Part shown: positions 1 to 9,732 of the stretch, piece after piece | Position numbering within the stretch: position 1 is the first letter of the stretch | How the letters are laid out: each line of letters opens with the position of its first letter | Assembly: GCA_040219735.1 (NCBI GenBank) | Contig: JAVJRX010000144.1 | Reading direction: 5' to 3' (one strand) | Source of the DNA: Coleofasciculus sp040219735 | GTDB taxonomy: Bacteria > Cyanobacteriota > Cyanobacteriia > Cyanobacteriales > Coleofasciculaceae | DNA length: 64,000 nucleotides | Program-made: the position numbers and the translations under genes | The notes under the pieces: generated by a model | Told to the model about the DNA's origin: nothing | What the model saw: only the letters and a program-made list of their open reading frames with translations | The model's database searches: none

Positions 1-78
1 TAAGGCTTTTTCAAGGTTTTTTTTAGATTTAACTATAACGCCTTGCAAACTAAGAAGTTGAGTAAGCTGTTTCTTCAT
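1..78 (-). CDS. Possible gene start running off the left edge
   Basis: An open frame of 26 codons starts with ATG at 78 and runs without a stop to the window edge. It begins MKKQLTQLLSLQGV and is rich in Lys and Leu. The opening reminds me of the N-terminus of some cyanobacterial ISL3-type transposases, but too little is visible to name it. No clear Shine-Dalgarno precedes the ATG. It could also be chance open frame. Confidence 0.35.
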   Translation of the reverse strand, partial: MKKQLTQLLSLQGVIVKSKKNLEKAL

Positions 79-106
79 TTTTCGACTGTGTTTATTCAGG
101 TATTAA

Positions 107-1690
107 CTAACATTTTAGCATAATAAGTCCTGAAGAACCGGTTTTGTTACATTTTAAGCGAAAGCAGTCGGTAAAGTTTTGTTGCCAAAAATATTCATAA
201 CCAAATGATTCCATTGCTGCAACGCCCCGATTGACCCAGACTTGGTAGCAATCAGGTTGGAGAGAGATTGCCTGGTCAAAACTTGCTAGCGCTTCTTCAT
301 TTCGTCCTAACTCACCAAGCGCAATGCCCCGGTTATACCAGGCTTGGTAGAGGTGAGGTTGGAGAGAAATTGCCTGGTCATAACTTGCCAGTGCTTCTTC
401 ATATCGTCCTAACTCATCCAGTATATTGCCTCGTTCGCCCCAGGCTTGGTAGTTGTCAGGTTGGAGAGAGATTAATTGGTCATAACTTGTCAGTGCTTCT
501 TCATTTCGTCCTAACTTACCAAGCACAACGCCCCGTTTGCTCCAGGCTTGGCAGTCATCAGGTTGGAGAGAGATGACCTGGTCATAACTTGCCAGTGCTT
601 CTTCATTTCGTCCTAACTCACCAAGCACAACGCCCCGTTTGCTCCAGGCTTGGCAGTCATCAGGTTGGAGAGATATTACCCGGTCATAACTTGCCAGTGC
701 TTCTTCATTTCGTCCTAACTCACCAAGCGCAATGCCCCGGTTAAACCAGGCTTGGTAGTCATCAGGTTGGAGATAGATTGCCTGGTCATAACTTGTCAGT
801 TCTTCTTCGTATCGTCCTAACTTACTAAGCACAACACCCCGGTTAAACCAGCCTGAAGAGTAATCAGGTTGGAGATAGATTGCCTGGTCATAACTTGTCA
901 GTGCTTCTTCATTTCTTCCTAACTTACCAAGCACAACGCCCCGGTTAAACCAGGCTTGGTAGTCATCAGGTTGGAGAGAGATGACCTGGTCAAAATTTGC
1001 CAGTGCTTCTTCATTTCTTCCTAACTCACTAAGCATAGCAGCCCGGTTGTTCCAGGTTTGGGAGTCATCAGGTTGGAGAGAGATTGCCTGGTCATAACTT
1101 GCCAATGCTTCTTCATATCTTCCTAACTCATACAAGGTGACGCCCTGGTTAAACCAAAACTCTGCATCTGAAACTGTGGAAGAATTACTGACAGGAACCG
1201 ACTTTTGGTTATATCCAGAACCATTTAAACCAGCCAATAGCTGATTCAACTTCTCAACCTCACTCAAACTCGCCCCTTGCTCATTCCCCCCAGATATAGC
1301 CGATTCAGTTATCAACGAATTATCCGGTTCCGGCACAACCAACAATCCCTCTGCCAATTCCCGCGCCACCCGTGCCAATTCCCCATTTGCCACCTCTGCC
1401 AACCGCCTCAACCGCCGCGCCAACTCCTGATGCACCTCTGGCTGTGCCAACCAGCGCTGACCAAAATCCTGCAACCACGCCGCCAGCCGTTGCTGATTCA
1501 CATTCCGATTAATCAAGAACGCCTGCAACTGTCCCCAAGTTTTCCCCTGCGCCACTTCTACCAATAACGCTACAACCACATTCTCGTAATCCAAATCACT
1601 GGGTTGAATCGGTGGAGGTGGAGGCGGCGGCGGTTGACGCACAAACCAGCGTTTCGGCCAACGCCAGAGTTTAGCGAGTAACTTGAACAT
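107..1690 (-). CDS. TPR repeat protein
   Basis: Protein of about 527 residues counted from MFKLLAKL; a longer frame reaches back to 1741, but its extra residues come from repeat-like intergenic DNA, so the ATG at 1690 is preferred. A basic start is followed by a run of eight prolines (residues 20-27), a helical region of about 130 residues rich in Ala, Arg and Leu, and nine full tetratricopeptide repeats plus a partial tenth (residues about 176-495). Each unit is 34 residues with the consensus W-x-x-RG-x-x-L-x-x-LGR-x-EEAL-x-SYDQ-x-ISLQPDD. TPR arrays bind other proteins. No enzyme domain is visible, so the partner is unknown. The C-terminal tail of about 25 residues after the last repeat looks unrelated to TPR. 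Confidence 0.8.
   Translation of the reverse strand: MFKLLAKLWRWPKRWFVRQPPPPPPPPIQPSDLDYENVVVALLVEVAQGKTWGQLQAFLINRNVNQQRLAAWLQDFGQRWLAQPEVHQELARRLRRLAEVANGELARVARELAEGLLVVPEPDNSLITESAISGGNEQGASLSEVEKLNQLLAGLNGSGYNQKSVPVSNSSTVSDAEFWFNQGVTLYELGRYEEALASYDQAISLQPDDSQTWNNRAAMLSELGRNEEALANFDQVISLQPDDYQAWFNRGVVLGKLGRNEEALTSYDQAIYLQPDYSSGWFNRGVVLSKLGRYEEELTSYDQAIYLQPDDYQAWFNRGIALGELGRNEEALASYDRVISLQPDDCQAWSKRGVVLGELGRNEEALASYDQVISLQPDDCQAWSKRGVVLGKLGRNEEALTSYDQLISLQPDNYQAWGERGNILDELGRYEEALASYDQAISLQPHLYQAWYNRGIALGELGRNEEALASFDQAISLQPDCYQVWVNRGVAAMESFGYEYFWQQNFTDCFRLKCNKTGSSGLIMLKC
248..1165 (-). repeat. 102-bp tandem repeat coding the TPR array
   Basis: Nine consecutive 102-bp units encode the 34-residue TPRs. 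Neighbouring units are very alike at the DNA level (the gcttcttcatttcgtcctaa block recurs in nearly every one), which suggests recent unit duplication or gene conversion. It is coding repeat, not a CRISPR. Confidence 0.85.
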
Positions 1691-1878
1691 GGGATTGAGG
1701 GCTGACTTTTCACGGTAGCTGACGCCTCTGTAGGGGCGCAAGGCTTGCGCCCGGTTTAACCCTGAGCGAAGTCGAAGGGTTAAACGTCAAATCTATTCCA
1801 CAATTTTAGCTGTGTCAGTCCAGTATATTGTGGTCAAGATTAATTTTAAGATAATCCAGTGTTCAGTATCGTGGCAAA

Positions 1879-1904
1879 GGTGCGTTAGCGTAGCGTAACG
1901 CACC
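1879..1904. repeat. Short inverted repeat
   Basis: A 9-bp stem (ggtgcgtta / taacgcacc) around an 8-nt loop lies in the 318-bp gap between the TPR gene and the CHASE2 kinase. No T-run follows on either strand, so it looks like a small dispersed palindrome rather than a terminator. The rest of the gap (1691-2008) holds further short GC-rich repeats (for example around 1731-1790) and no gene. Confidence 0.5.
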
Positions 1905-2008
1905 CTACAATTCTACAATTCTAATCCACCAATTAAGGTGTGCTACGCCGCCATCGTGGGCTCTTGCGAAGTCGAAACCCACCAGCATACCAGTTAGTGA
2001 CATTCGCT

Positions 2009-4459
2009 CTAAGATTGAGGTGACAAGGTGCGTAAATCCTCTAACACCTTTGTCACCGACTGATATCTATCCATGAAGTAGTAGCGCACCATCTTTTCTA
2101 ATATCTCAGCTAGTTCATCACTCACATTTGCCAAATGACGCCAGCTAATTTCCCCTGTCTCTGAATCCAGGACTAACTGGTGAGGAGGAATACCTGTCAG
2201 CGCTTGAATCCCAATCACCCCTACAGCATAAATATCGCTACTCAGAGTCGGGTGTCCAGCGTATTGTTCTGACGGTGCATAGCCACGAGTACCAACCGCC
2301 ACCGTATTGTGTTCTTGTGTATCGTGTTCCTGATCAAGCTTTTGTTGAGGTTGAATCTGTTTGACTGCCCCAAAATCAATTAACACCAATTGATCATCGG
2401 CTTGGCGACGAATAATGTTACTGGGTTTGATATCCCGATGAATAACATGATGCTCATGGATAAACACCATAATTTCTAAGAGTCCTTTGAGTAACTCGAC
2501 GACTTTCCCTTCTGGCATACGCTTATCCACAGGTAGCTCGTCGCTGAGTGATTCTCCTTTAATGTATTCTTCGACAAGGTAGAATTCCCGACTTTCTTCA
2601 AAATATGCCAGCAATTGGGGAATGTGAGGATGTCTGCCCAACTTTTCTAAGATTTCTGCTTCTGTGTGGAAGAGGCGTCTGGCAATGGCAAGAAATCGTT
2701 CATCACGACGGGCTGGTTTTAAATGCTTAACCACACATTTGGGTTTACCAGGTCTTTGGGTATCTTCAGCTAAATAGGTCAGACCAAATCCTCCAGAACC
2801 GAGAACTCGATTAATCTTATAGCGTCCGGCTAAGAGGTTGGGATTGTCTGAGGGTTTAACCGTTGGCGCGGGTTGGCTCGGAACTGCATCAGGCGTCCAA
2901 ATTGCCGTTGAATCCCCTTCCTGGTGCGATGGGGCAATAGCCGTTTCTTCACTGAGGGTTACCTCTTGCTGTTGTGCAATCAGAGTCTTATCCTCATCTT
3001 CCTGAATAGTTATAGGAGCGCTGGTTCTACTATCCTGTAACATACCCTGAAGGGCGATGAGGTTATTTTCCTGTTCTTGGAGTAGACGGGCAAAATGGGC
3101 GCGTTCTTGCTGATTTTGGTAGGCGTTGTAAGCCAAGACAGCCGTAGATGCCATCACCAATCCCAAGGCTGGTGTCATCACGGGTATCCAACCTGCCTCC
3201 AGAAAAACGATAAAGGATACGCCGCCCAAAAGACCCACCGCTAGCGTTTCAGCCAGGAGCAGTTGCCAGATATTGCGGGTGACTCGTACCAGAATAGCGC
3301 CTGTGAACGACCAACCCCAAATCCAGCTCACTTCGACCCAATTGGGCCAAAACCAAAAAAGCTGGCGTCCATTTAGAACAGTACTGAGCAGTTGACTAAT
3401 GATTTGACCATGTATGACAACTCCCGGCATTGTCTCGATAATTAGCCCTTGTGAACTATAAGGAGTAGAAAATCTATCTTTTTCACTGGGGGCGGCGATT
3501 CCAATTAAGACAATGCGGTCTCGAACCAAGCTGGGATCAAGGCGACCTTCGAGAACCTCAGTCAAGGTCACGGTATCGGCTAGCTCGTCCGGAGAGCGAT
3601 AATTCAATAAAATTTGATAGCCACCAGTATCAGCCTGTTGGTAACCTCCTGATGTTGGCTTTAGAGGCTTGAAAACCACATCACCCCATTTCAGGTACTC
3701 TTGCTCGTCTGGCGTAATAGTTGGTTCGATTCCTTTTTGTTCCAGATAGTGCTTGGCTAGCTGAAAGCTAAAGGAAAGTTGGGTTGTACAACCGGCGGGA
3801 ATATCGACAGAGTGAAATAACAGCGCTCGGCGCACGACACCACCTTTATCAATGGCTAAATCGGCAAAGCCAACCCGTGAATCGGGAACGCCTGGGGGTG
3901 GGAGAGTGCCTCGATTCTCACTTTCACTAATTTGACAGATGGGGATGATATTATCACTCGTTTGCAGGAGCTGGGATAACTCAGCATGACCGGGGGGTAT
4001 GGCAATATCCCGATAAATATCCAGACCAATCACCGCTGGCTCATACTGCTGTAGGGTTTGCAGTAGCTGCGTCATCACCGCATCGCTCATGGGCCACTGC
4101 TTTAGGGATTGAATATCTTTCTCAGTCACCTCGACCACCAACAGACGTCGGTCTGGCGGCAATGAGGGTCGCAACTGCATCAACCCATCATAGGCACTTA
4201 TCTCTGCCTGTTCCAACTGATCGAGTAGAATCTTCAGTGCTTCAATTCTGAGCTGAACTCCGAGTACCTCAACATTTATCTGAGATCCTAGCTGAATCCC
4301 CACAAACAAACCTGTAATGGCTAAACTGGTCAGCCATTCTGGATATTTCAACGCAAAACTACCAATGCGCTTAAAGCGCGACCACAAGGCAGAGAGCTTT
4401 GACCCTTCGCTTCGCTTAAGGGCATGGTTTTGAGCTAACTCCCCACTAGTCTCTTTCAC
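2009..4459 (-). CDS. CHASE2 domain serine/threonine protein kinase
   Basis: Membrane sensor kinase of 816 residues. An N-terminal hydrophobic segment (about 42-60) is followed by an extracytoplasmic CHASE2 sensor (about 75-360, with the typical stretches VIGLDIYRD and RDRIVLIGIAAPSEKD), then a cluster of membrane helices (about 365-445), a linker rich in Glu and Gln, and a Hanks-type kinase domain from about 547. The kinase has a glycine loop (LGSGGFGLTYLAED), the catalytic HRDIKPSN, the metal-binding DFG (LIDFGAVKQ) and an activation segment with GTRGYAPSEQY. All catalytic residues are present, so it should be active. The signal sensed is unknown. It lies downstream of, and in the same direction as, the adenylate cyclase gene, 226 bp apart with a palindrome between. 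Confidence 0.93.
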   Translation of the reverse strand: MKETSGELAQNHALKRSEGSKLSALWSRFKRIGSFALKYPEWLTSLAITGLFVGIQLGSQINVEVLGVQLRIEALKILLDQLEQAEISAYDGLMQLRPSLPPDRRLLVVEVTEKDIQSLKQWPMSDAVMTQLLQTLQQYEPAVIGLDIYRDIAIPPGHAELSQLLQTSDNIIPICQISESENRGTLPPPGVPDSRVGFADLAIDKGGVVRRALLFHSVDIPAGCTTQLSFSFQLAKHYLEQKGIEPTITPDEQEYLKWGDVVFKPLKPTSGGYQQADTGGYQILLNYRSPDELADTVTLTEVLEGRLDPSLVRDRIVLIGIAAPSEKDRFSTPYSSQGLIIETMPGVVIHGQIISQLLSTVLNGRQLFWFWPNWVEVSWIWGWSFTGAILVRVTRNIWQLLLAETLAVGLLGGVSFIVFLEAGWIPVMTPALGLVMASTAVLAYNAYQNQQERAHFARLLQEQENNLIALQGMLQDSRTSAPITIQEDEDKTLIAQQQEVTLSEETAIAPSHQEGDSTAIWTPDAVPSQPAPTVKPSDNPNLLAGRYKINRVLGSGGFGLTYLAEDTQRPGKPKCVVKHLKPARRDERFLAIARRLFHTEAEILEKLGRHPHIPQLLAYFEESREFYLVEEYIKGESLSDELPVDKRMPEGKVVELLKGLLEIMVFIHEHHVIHRDIKPSNIIRRQADDQLVLIDFGAVKQIQPQQKLDQEHDTQEHNTVAVGTRGYAPSEQYAGHPTLSSDIYAVGVIGIQALTGIPPHQLVLDSETGEISWRHLANVSDELAEILEKMVRYYFMDRYQSVTKVLEDLRTLSPQS

Positions 4460-4606
4460 GTATCTGATTACTCACAACTAACACCTTAACGCTAGCAAGA
4501 ATTTCCCTGAACTGTAACTGACATCAACACAGAATTGACGCAGACGCTGGTATCCATTATGACTCAAGCTTGGTTGAGCAATAATTCTCTGAAGAACGAT
4601 AAATCA

Positions 4607-4631
4607 ATAGGATGGGCAATGCCCATCCTAT
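4607..4631. repeat. 25-bp perfect palindrome
   Basis: A 12-bp stem (ataggatgggca / tgcccatcctat) around a single central base lies between the cyclase and kinase genes. There is no following T-run. A related short palindrome containing tgggcattgccca occurs near 24430. It may be a processing site or a small repeat element. Confidence 0.55.
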
Positions 4632-4685
4632 CCAAACGTTCAACCTTGTTTTTAGTCCTCATCCTTGAGGTGCTAGCTGTTTGAC

Positions 4686-7313
4686 TTACTTCTCGGTCAT
4701 CGTGTAAGCCCCATCCCAGTCAGGAGGAGGTGGGTCTTGGAGAAAATGTTGACACCGATTCAGGTGTAACGCAGCGGCTTTGTCATTGTTGTCAAATTCT
4801 TCCAGAATAATGCCAAATTCACCCATTGCCCGGGTAAACTTCCGACTGAGATAATACTCCCGTCCTTTGTGGTAATGTTCGATAATTTCCTCTTTTTCGG
4901 CGGAAATGGGATCAGAACGCAGTCCCACCAATTCGTAAATTCTCACAGGCTTATTCTTGCCTTTGACACGAATGCAATCGAGTTCCCGATACCAAATCTT
5001 ATCCTGGCAGGGAGCAAAGGTATATTCGCTAATGATAATGTCACAGCCGTATTGCTTGGTGGCACCTTCGAGTCGAGAGCCTAAGTTCACACCATCGCCA
5101 ATGGCGGTGAACTCCATCCGCTTACTCGAACCAATATTGCCACTAATCACGCTGTCAGAGTTAATCCCAATCCCAATGCGGATTTCTTCTTTTTTCTGTG
5201 CTAAACGACGGGCATTAAAATCTACCAATCGGTGACGCATTTCCACTGCCGTTTGTACCGCTCTCCAGGCATGATCGGGTAAAGGAAAGGGCGAACCAAA
5301 CACCGCCATAATCGCATCACCGATATATTTGTCGAGGGTGCCTTTATGCTTAAAAATAGCCTCGACCATGGATTCAAAATAGTCATTAAGCATACCCACC
5401 ACTTCTTCGGCTTGGAGTTTTTCGGTCAAAGAGGTGTAGCTGCGAATATCGGAAAACAGCACCGAAACTTCTTTGCGATCGCCTCCCATTTTGGCATCGC
5501 CCAGTTTCAGTAGTTCTTCTGCCAACTCCTGAGTCATGTACCGATACATTGTACTCTTGAGCCGCTTTTCATCACTGATGTCGTCCATGACAACCAGTGC
5601 CCCATACACATTGGTCAAATCACTCGTATCGGCAATGGAGTTAATAGAAAGATGCACGCTATGTTCTTCATTGCTCGGCGTCAGCAATATCTGATCAGGG
5701 TAGTACTGATTGCGGTCTTTCTCATTTTTCGCGTCTAAGGCATTCTGTAGCAATTTGGCAAAGCTGGCAAAACTGCCCTCTTTTTCTTTAATTTTGACCA
5801 ACTCTGATACCGATTGCCCTTCGATACTATATCCCTTACTAAACCCCAACAGTTTCTTGGCACTTTCATTCGCCGCGATCACTTTACCAGCTTTGTCTGT
5901 CGAAATTACACCATTGGTCAGACTGCGAAGGATATCCCGCTGCATTTGCTCCTGCTGTTTCACCGTGGCAAACAGTTTGGCGTTTTGCAGCGCCACACCC
6001 GCTTGGATATTAAATGCTTCCATAAAGGCGATATCGCTTTGATCGAAACTCGCCTTCCAGCATTCGGGTGCGTCTTGTTCTTCCTTATTGGGATCGGGAT
6101 TGTAAGTGGGAAAATCTCCCTTCTTTTTCTTGTTCACCAATTGGGTGACGCCAATTAACTCGCCATCGGCGTTATAGACTGGCATACACAGTAAGCTGCA
6201 GGTGCGATACCCGGTATTGCGATCGGTTTCCCTAGCTTTCTCTGAATCGGGATGATTGTACAGGTCAAAGGGGATATTCAGAATTTCACCGGTTAGTCCG
6301 ACTCGACCCGCAAAACCCGCTCCGATGGGAACCCGGAGTTCTTTCATCGAACCCCCAGCCTGAGGAATCTTCGTCCATAAATCATTGCGTTCGTGATCAA
6401 TCAACCACAAGGTCGAGCGATCCGCATTCATCAGCTCCTTGGCTTCCTCCATCACCCGTTTGAGCGTTTCTTCCAAGTCTAAACTGCTCTTACTCAGGGA
6501 TTCAGTCGCCTTCATCAGAGCATTCGCCGCTCGCTGTTGCTGAGTTGCCAAGTAAAATGATTTAGACGACTCCAGAATCAGGCGAATAGAGGGGGCAAAT
6601 TCTTCAAAAAGTTTCTGATCGGTTTCGCTAAAACCTTGTTTATCGATTTTTTCTTCTAAGGGTAAAGAATCCTCTGGATCATGAGAGGGCTTAAGTTTAT
6701 TCAACAGCTGAACCACAGCCACCAAGTCTCCCTTGTCATTGAGTAAGGGGAGCGTCAGCATCGTATAAGTTCGGTAGCCGGTTGTTTTATAGAGCTTTTT
6801 CGACCCTTCAGAACGCGGATCATCGAAGAAATCGTAGCGATTATTGACCACATTTTTAAATGTTGCCACTTCCCCAGCGATTCCCTGATCAGCAGGAATC
6901 CGCAGTTCTATGGTTTTGCCATTCTCACCCTCGGCGACAATCGAAAATAATTCATTCTTGTTTTCATCCAGTAAAAATATCGTTGTCCGGTCTGCACCCA
7001 AAAGCTCTGCGGTCTTCAGGGTGATAGCATTGAGCATCTCCTGGAGAATTGTCTCAAACCCTTGGCTGTCGAGGAGCATGGACAGGGTTTGATGAACCAC
7101 TTCGAGCTTCTTTTCCACCCCCGTAACAACTTCTTTAAAACTGTCTTGGGTTAGGGGAGCAAGAAACGCCGTAAACGTTCCATTGGTGGTCGCTAGGGCA
7201 CCATCAGACGCGGGTTGATGTTCATGCACGACTTGGTCTTCGGTATAGATCGGCTGTACTTCAATGGTGTTTCCATTGTTAGCCGCAGACCCGGTGGGCG
7301 ATGTAGCTGTCAT
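4686..7313 (-). CDS. Adenylate cyclase with two GAF domains and a PAS domain
   Basis: Class III nucleotide cyclase of 875 residues, organised like cyanobacterial CyaB1/CyaB2: GAF-A (about 80-255), GAF-B (about 275-445), PAS (about 460-600), catalytic domain (about 615-815) and a C-terminal helical tail. Both metal-binding aspartates are visible (FSDIRSYTSL and GDAIMAVFG). The purine-specifying pair looks like Lys (DKYIGD) and Thr (FTAIGD), which points to ATP rather than GTP. GAF domains of this family bind cyclic nucleotides. Both carry NK followed by F-x-x-x-D, close to but not exactly the NKFDE motif. No membrane segment is seen, so the protein should be cytosolic and make cAMP. An AAGAG lies just before the ATG. 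Confidence 0.93.
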   Translation of the reverse strand: MTATSPTGSAANNGNTIEVQPIYTEDQVVHEHQPASDGALATTNGTFTAFLAPLTQDSFKEVVTGVEKKLEVVHQTLSMLLDSQGFETILQEMLNAITLKTAELLGADRTTIFLLDENKNELFSIVAEGENGKTIELRIPADQGIAGEVATFKNVVNNRYDFFDDPRSEGSKKLYKTTGYRTYTMLTLPLLNDKGDLVAVVQLLNKLKPSHDPEDSLPLEEKIDKQGFSETDQKLFEEFAPSIRLILESSKSFYLATQQQRAANALMKATESLSKSSLDLEETLKRVMEEAKELMNADRSTLWLIDHERNDLWTKIPQAGGSMKELRVPIGAGFAGRVGLTGEILNIPFDLYNHPDSEKARETDRNTGYRTCSLLCMPVYNADGELIGVTQLVNKKKKGDFPTYNPDPNKEEQDAPECWKASFDQSDIAFMEAFNIQAGVALQNAKLFATVKQQEQMQRDILRSLTNGVISTDKAGKVIAANESAKKLLGFSKGYSIEGQSVSELVKIKEKEGSFASFAKLLQNALDAKNEKDRNQYYPDQILLTPSNEEHSVHLSINSIADTSDLTNVYGALVVMDDISDEKRLKSTMYRYMTQELAEELLKLGDAKMGGDRKEVSVLFSDIRSYTSLTEKLQAEEVVGMLNDYFESMVEAIFKHKGTLDKYIGDAIMAVFGSPFPLPDHAWRAVQTAVEMRHRLVDFNARRLAQKKEEIRIGIGINSDSVISGNIGSSKRMEFTAIGDGVNLGSRLEGATKQYGCDIIISEYTFAPCQDKIWYRELDCIRVKGKNKPVRIYELVGLRSDPISAEKEEIIEHYHKGREYYLSRKFTRAMGEFGIILEEFDNNDKAAALHLNRCQHFLQDPPPPDWDGAYTMTEK

Positions 7314-7642
7314 ATCTCTTGTTAGGGTCAGAGAACGTTCCTGGCATACGAATAAGAGTACTCTATCAGTTAAAGTTTTACCACTCAGGTTAGTTTAATC
7401 AGTGAGCTACGATTTAGACTACTCTGCTGTTGAGCTTAACGTTTGATTCGTTCTCTCAGCAAGTCGGGGACTCGGAAGCGGGGGAGCAGAGGGAGCGGGG
7501 GGAGCAGAGGGAGAGCATTTAAAACTGGCTTGGGGCGGGTTTAGTCCCATCCCTGGTGAGAGGAAAAAACGATAATCGTCAAACTCGCCCCGACAAACCC
7601 GTTTCTACTCGCGAAACGCAGGATCAACACTCAACCATCAAA
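7314..7642. other. Intergenic region, cyclase upstream / recN downstream
   Basis: This 329-bp stretch should hold the cyclase promoter (minus strand). It contains a purine-rich tract of repeated gggagcagag-type units (about 7475-7515) and one degenerate copy of the dispersed GGGGCGGGTTT inverted-repeat element. No gene is seen. Confidence 0.6.
7529..7594. repeat. Dispersed inverted-repeat element, family 1 (degenerate copy)
   Basis: Runs from tggggcgggtttagt to aaactcgccccgac. Its ends pair with each other and match the other family 1 copies at 13656, 24342, 24770, 28780 and 32881. The interior has diverged. Confidence 0.6.
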
Positions 7643-9412
7643 CTAATTCTGACGCCAATGACGGGCTTGAGTCAGGAGCGAATCGGCAAAAGTCATGGCT
7701 TCCTGACCGGATTGCCCACCAGCTAGCTGGGCGATTTCTTCCTGGCGGTGAGAATGATGATCCAGGAGACTGACGCGAATGACTGTACGCAGGTCAATTT
7801 CAGGCATTTCCTCATCGGCTAGAGTATTCGTCTGACTGTTTTTGATTAAGGGGGTTTGATCGATCACCTGTTTATCGACGCGGAAATGTCGATCTGCCAT
7901 GGCGGCGATGATGGGTTGGTGCGTTACACACAACACTTGATTGTGCTGACTCAGGTGATGAAGTCGTTCTGCGATCGCACTCGCTACTCGCCCTGATACC
8001 CCGGCGTCAATTTCATCAAAAATTAAGCTGACTCCTTGATCCCCACTGCTGGAAAAACAGGCTTTCAACGCCAGTAAAAAACGGCTCATTTCCCCACCCG
8101 ATGCCGTTGCTGCCAACGGTTGCAGGGGTTCGCCCGGATTTGGAGATAAATAGAAGGTGACTTGATCCGCACCTGTCGCTGTCGGCGCGATGGGCGTGAT
8201 CGCCACCTGAAATTGTACCTTGGACATGGCTAGAGGCTTCAGTTGCTCCACTAGACGATGTTCCAGTTCCTCCGCCGCGACTCGACGCAACTGGGTGAGC
8301 TGAGTACAAGCTTCTGTTAAGGTTTCCTGACATTGGCGGTAAGTTTTTTCCAACTCATCCAAGGATTGACCGTTACCCCTGAGTTCAGCTAATTCTGAGT
8401 TAAGTTTTTCGTAGTGTGCGATCGCATCGGTTAGAGTCGGTCCATATTTACGGCAAATTTGTTTAAGGGCGCGGATACGTTCTTCGACTTCTTCTAGGCG
8501 TTCGGGATCAGTTTCGAGTCCATCCCCATAAGCATTAATTTGGTGACTTGCTTGCACCACCTGCGCCAAGGCGCCACTGACTAACTCCAGGATCGGTTGT
8601 AACTGGGTGTCATATTGCACCATATCACTCAACGTGGTTTCAGCTTCCCCTAGTAAATCGGCACAGGCAAATGCACCGCTATCATTTTGGTAAAGTGACT
8701 GATAGATCTGATAACTGTGTTGTTGGAGTTCCACGACATGAGTTAACCGCTGAGATTCTTGTTCGAGTTCGGTCAGTTCTTCGGAATCAGTAAGATTAGC
8801 GGCGCTCAGTTCCTGAATTTGATAATCTAGCCAGTCAAGGCGTTGTAAGCGCTGCTGTTCTGACTGACGCCGTTTTTGCAGTGCTTGGAAGGTTTCCTGA
8901 GACGCTAGATAAGCAGTAGCGACAAGATCAAGTTGTTTGTTGAGGGGAAAACCACCGTAAAGATCCAGGAGTCGCCGCTGGCGGGTTGAGGCGAAAAGCT
9001 GCACCGTTTGACCTTGGGCGGTAATTTCCACCAAGCGATCGCGCAATTGTTCCATTAAGCGACGGTTTACTAAAATACCATTAATTCGCGATCGCGATCG
9101 CAGCGAGTTCTGTTTTGCCGTAATCTCTCGACTACAGACCAAATCCGCTTCATCGAACAAATCAATTTCCTGTTCACTCAACCAAGCCATCAACGTCGCA
9201 TCGATGCGAAACGTCGCCTCAACCAGCGCCCGTTTTTCCCCCGTGCGAATCAGACGATGGGTGACTTTTCCTCCCAACGCCACATCAATGGCATCCAGAA
9301 TAATTGATTTACCAGCACCCGTTTCGCCCGTCAAGACATTCAGACCCGCCGCAAATTCCAGTTCCAAGTGGTCAACTAAGGCAAAGTTTTGAATCCGTAA
9401 TGATAGCAACAT
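7643..9412 (-). CDS. recN: DNA repair protein RecN
   Basis: SMC-like ATPase of 589 residues, of normal family length, acting in recombinational repair of double-strand breaks. The N-terminus has the typical MLLSLRIQNFALVDHLELEF and Walker A GETGAGKS. Then come two coiled-coil arms (about 160-230 and 300-390, rich in Gln, Glu and Leu) and the C-terminal ATPase half with the signature TASGGEMSRF, Walker B SLIFDEIDAGVSG and a switch His in VTHQP. All ATPase motifs are intact. It is transcribed towards the cyclase gene and is apparently a single-gene unit. Confidence 0.97.
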   Translation of the reverse strand: MLLSLRIQNFALVDHLELEFAAGLNVLTGETGAGKSIILDAIDVALGGKVTHRLIRTGEKRALVEATFRIDATLMAWLSEQEIDLFDEADLVCSREITAKQNSLRSRSRINGILVNRRLMEQLRDRLVEITAQGQTVQLFASTRQRRLLDLYGGFPLNKQLDLVATAYLASQETFQALQKRRQSEQQRLQRLDWLDYQIQELSAANLTDSEELTELEQESQRLTHVVELQQHSYQIYQSLYQNDSGAFACADLLGEAETTLSDMVQYDTQLQPILELVSGALAQVVQASHQINAYGDGLETDPERLEEVEERIRALKQICRKYGPTLTDAIAHYEKLNSELAELRGNGQSLDELEKTYRQCQETLTEACTQLTQLRRVAAEELEHRLVEQLKPLAMSKVQFQVAITPIAPTATGADQVTFYLSPNPGEPLQPLAATASGGEMSRFLLALKACFSSSGDQGVSLIFDEIDAGVSGRVASAIAERLHHLSQHNQVLCVTHQPIIAAMADRHFRVDKQVIDQTPLIKNSQTNTLADEEMPEIDLRTVIRVSLLDHHSHRQEEIAQLAGGQSGQEAMTFADSLLTQARHWRQN

Positions 9413-9732
9413 AGTATTTAAAGTAATAAGTCATAAGTAATAATTCATAAATCAACCGTCCGGAAAAAAATTCACCGGGAAGGAAGAGGCGACAACAGCT
9501 AATCCAGAGAGATACTGGGATGTAGTAGATATACCCAACTGGTGCGAGCGTACCCCGTCTCGTCACCAATATGGTGACCCTTTCACAAAATACTACCTTG
9601 CTTGTCGAGCCAGCCAACCTTGTTGCTTAAGCCTACGCCCTAATCAGGATAAACTGAGTGGCGTGGTATCTCAATCAATTTTTGTTACAATTCTTTACAT
9701 AGTCGCTCCTGCTGGTAAAATCCTGAATTAAT
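9413..9732. other. Intergenic region between divergent recN and the ABC1/UbiB-type gene
   Basis: This 320-bp stretch must carry both divergent promoters. The part next to recN is AT-rich (taataagtcataagtaataa). A ggtgcgagcgtaccccgtctc stretch sits near 9541. I see no coding frame I believe in and no riboswitch. Confidence 0.5.

Noticed and set aside
268..576. Plus-strand frame opposite the TPR repeats
   Set aside because: It mirrors the repeat structure of the real gene and has no family character.
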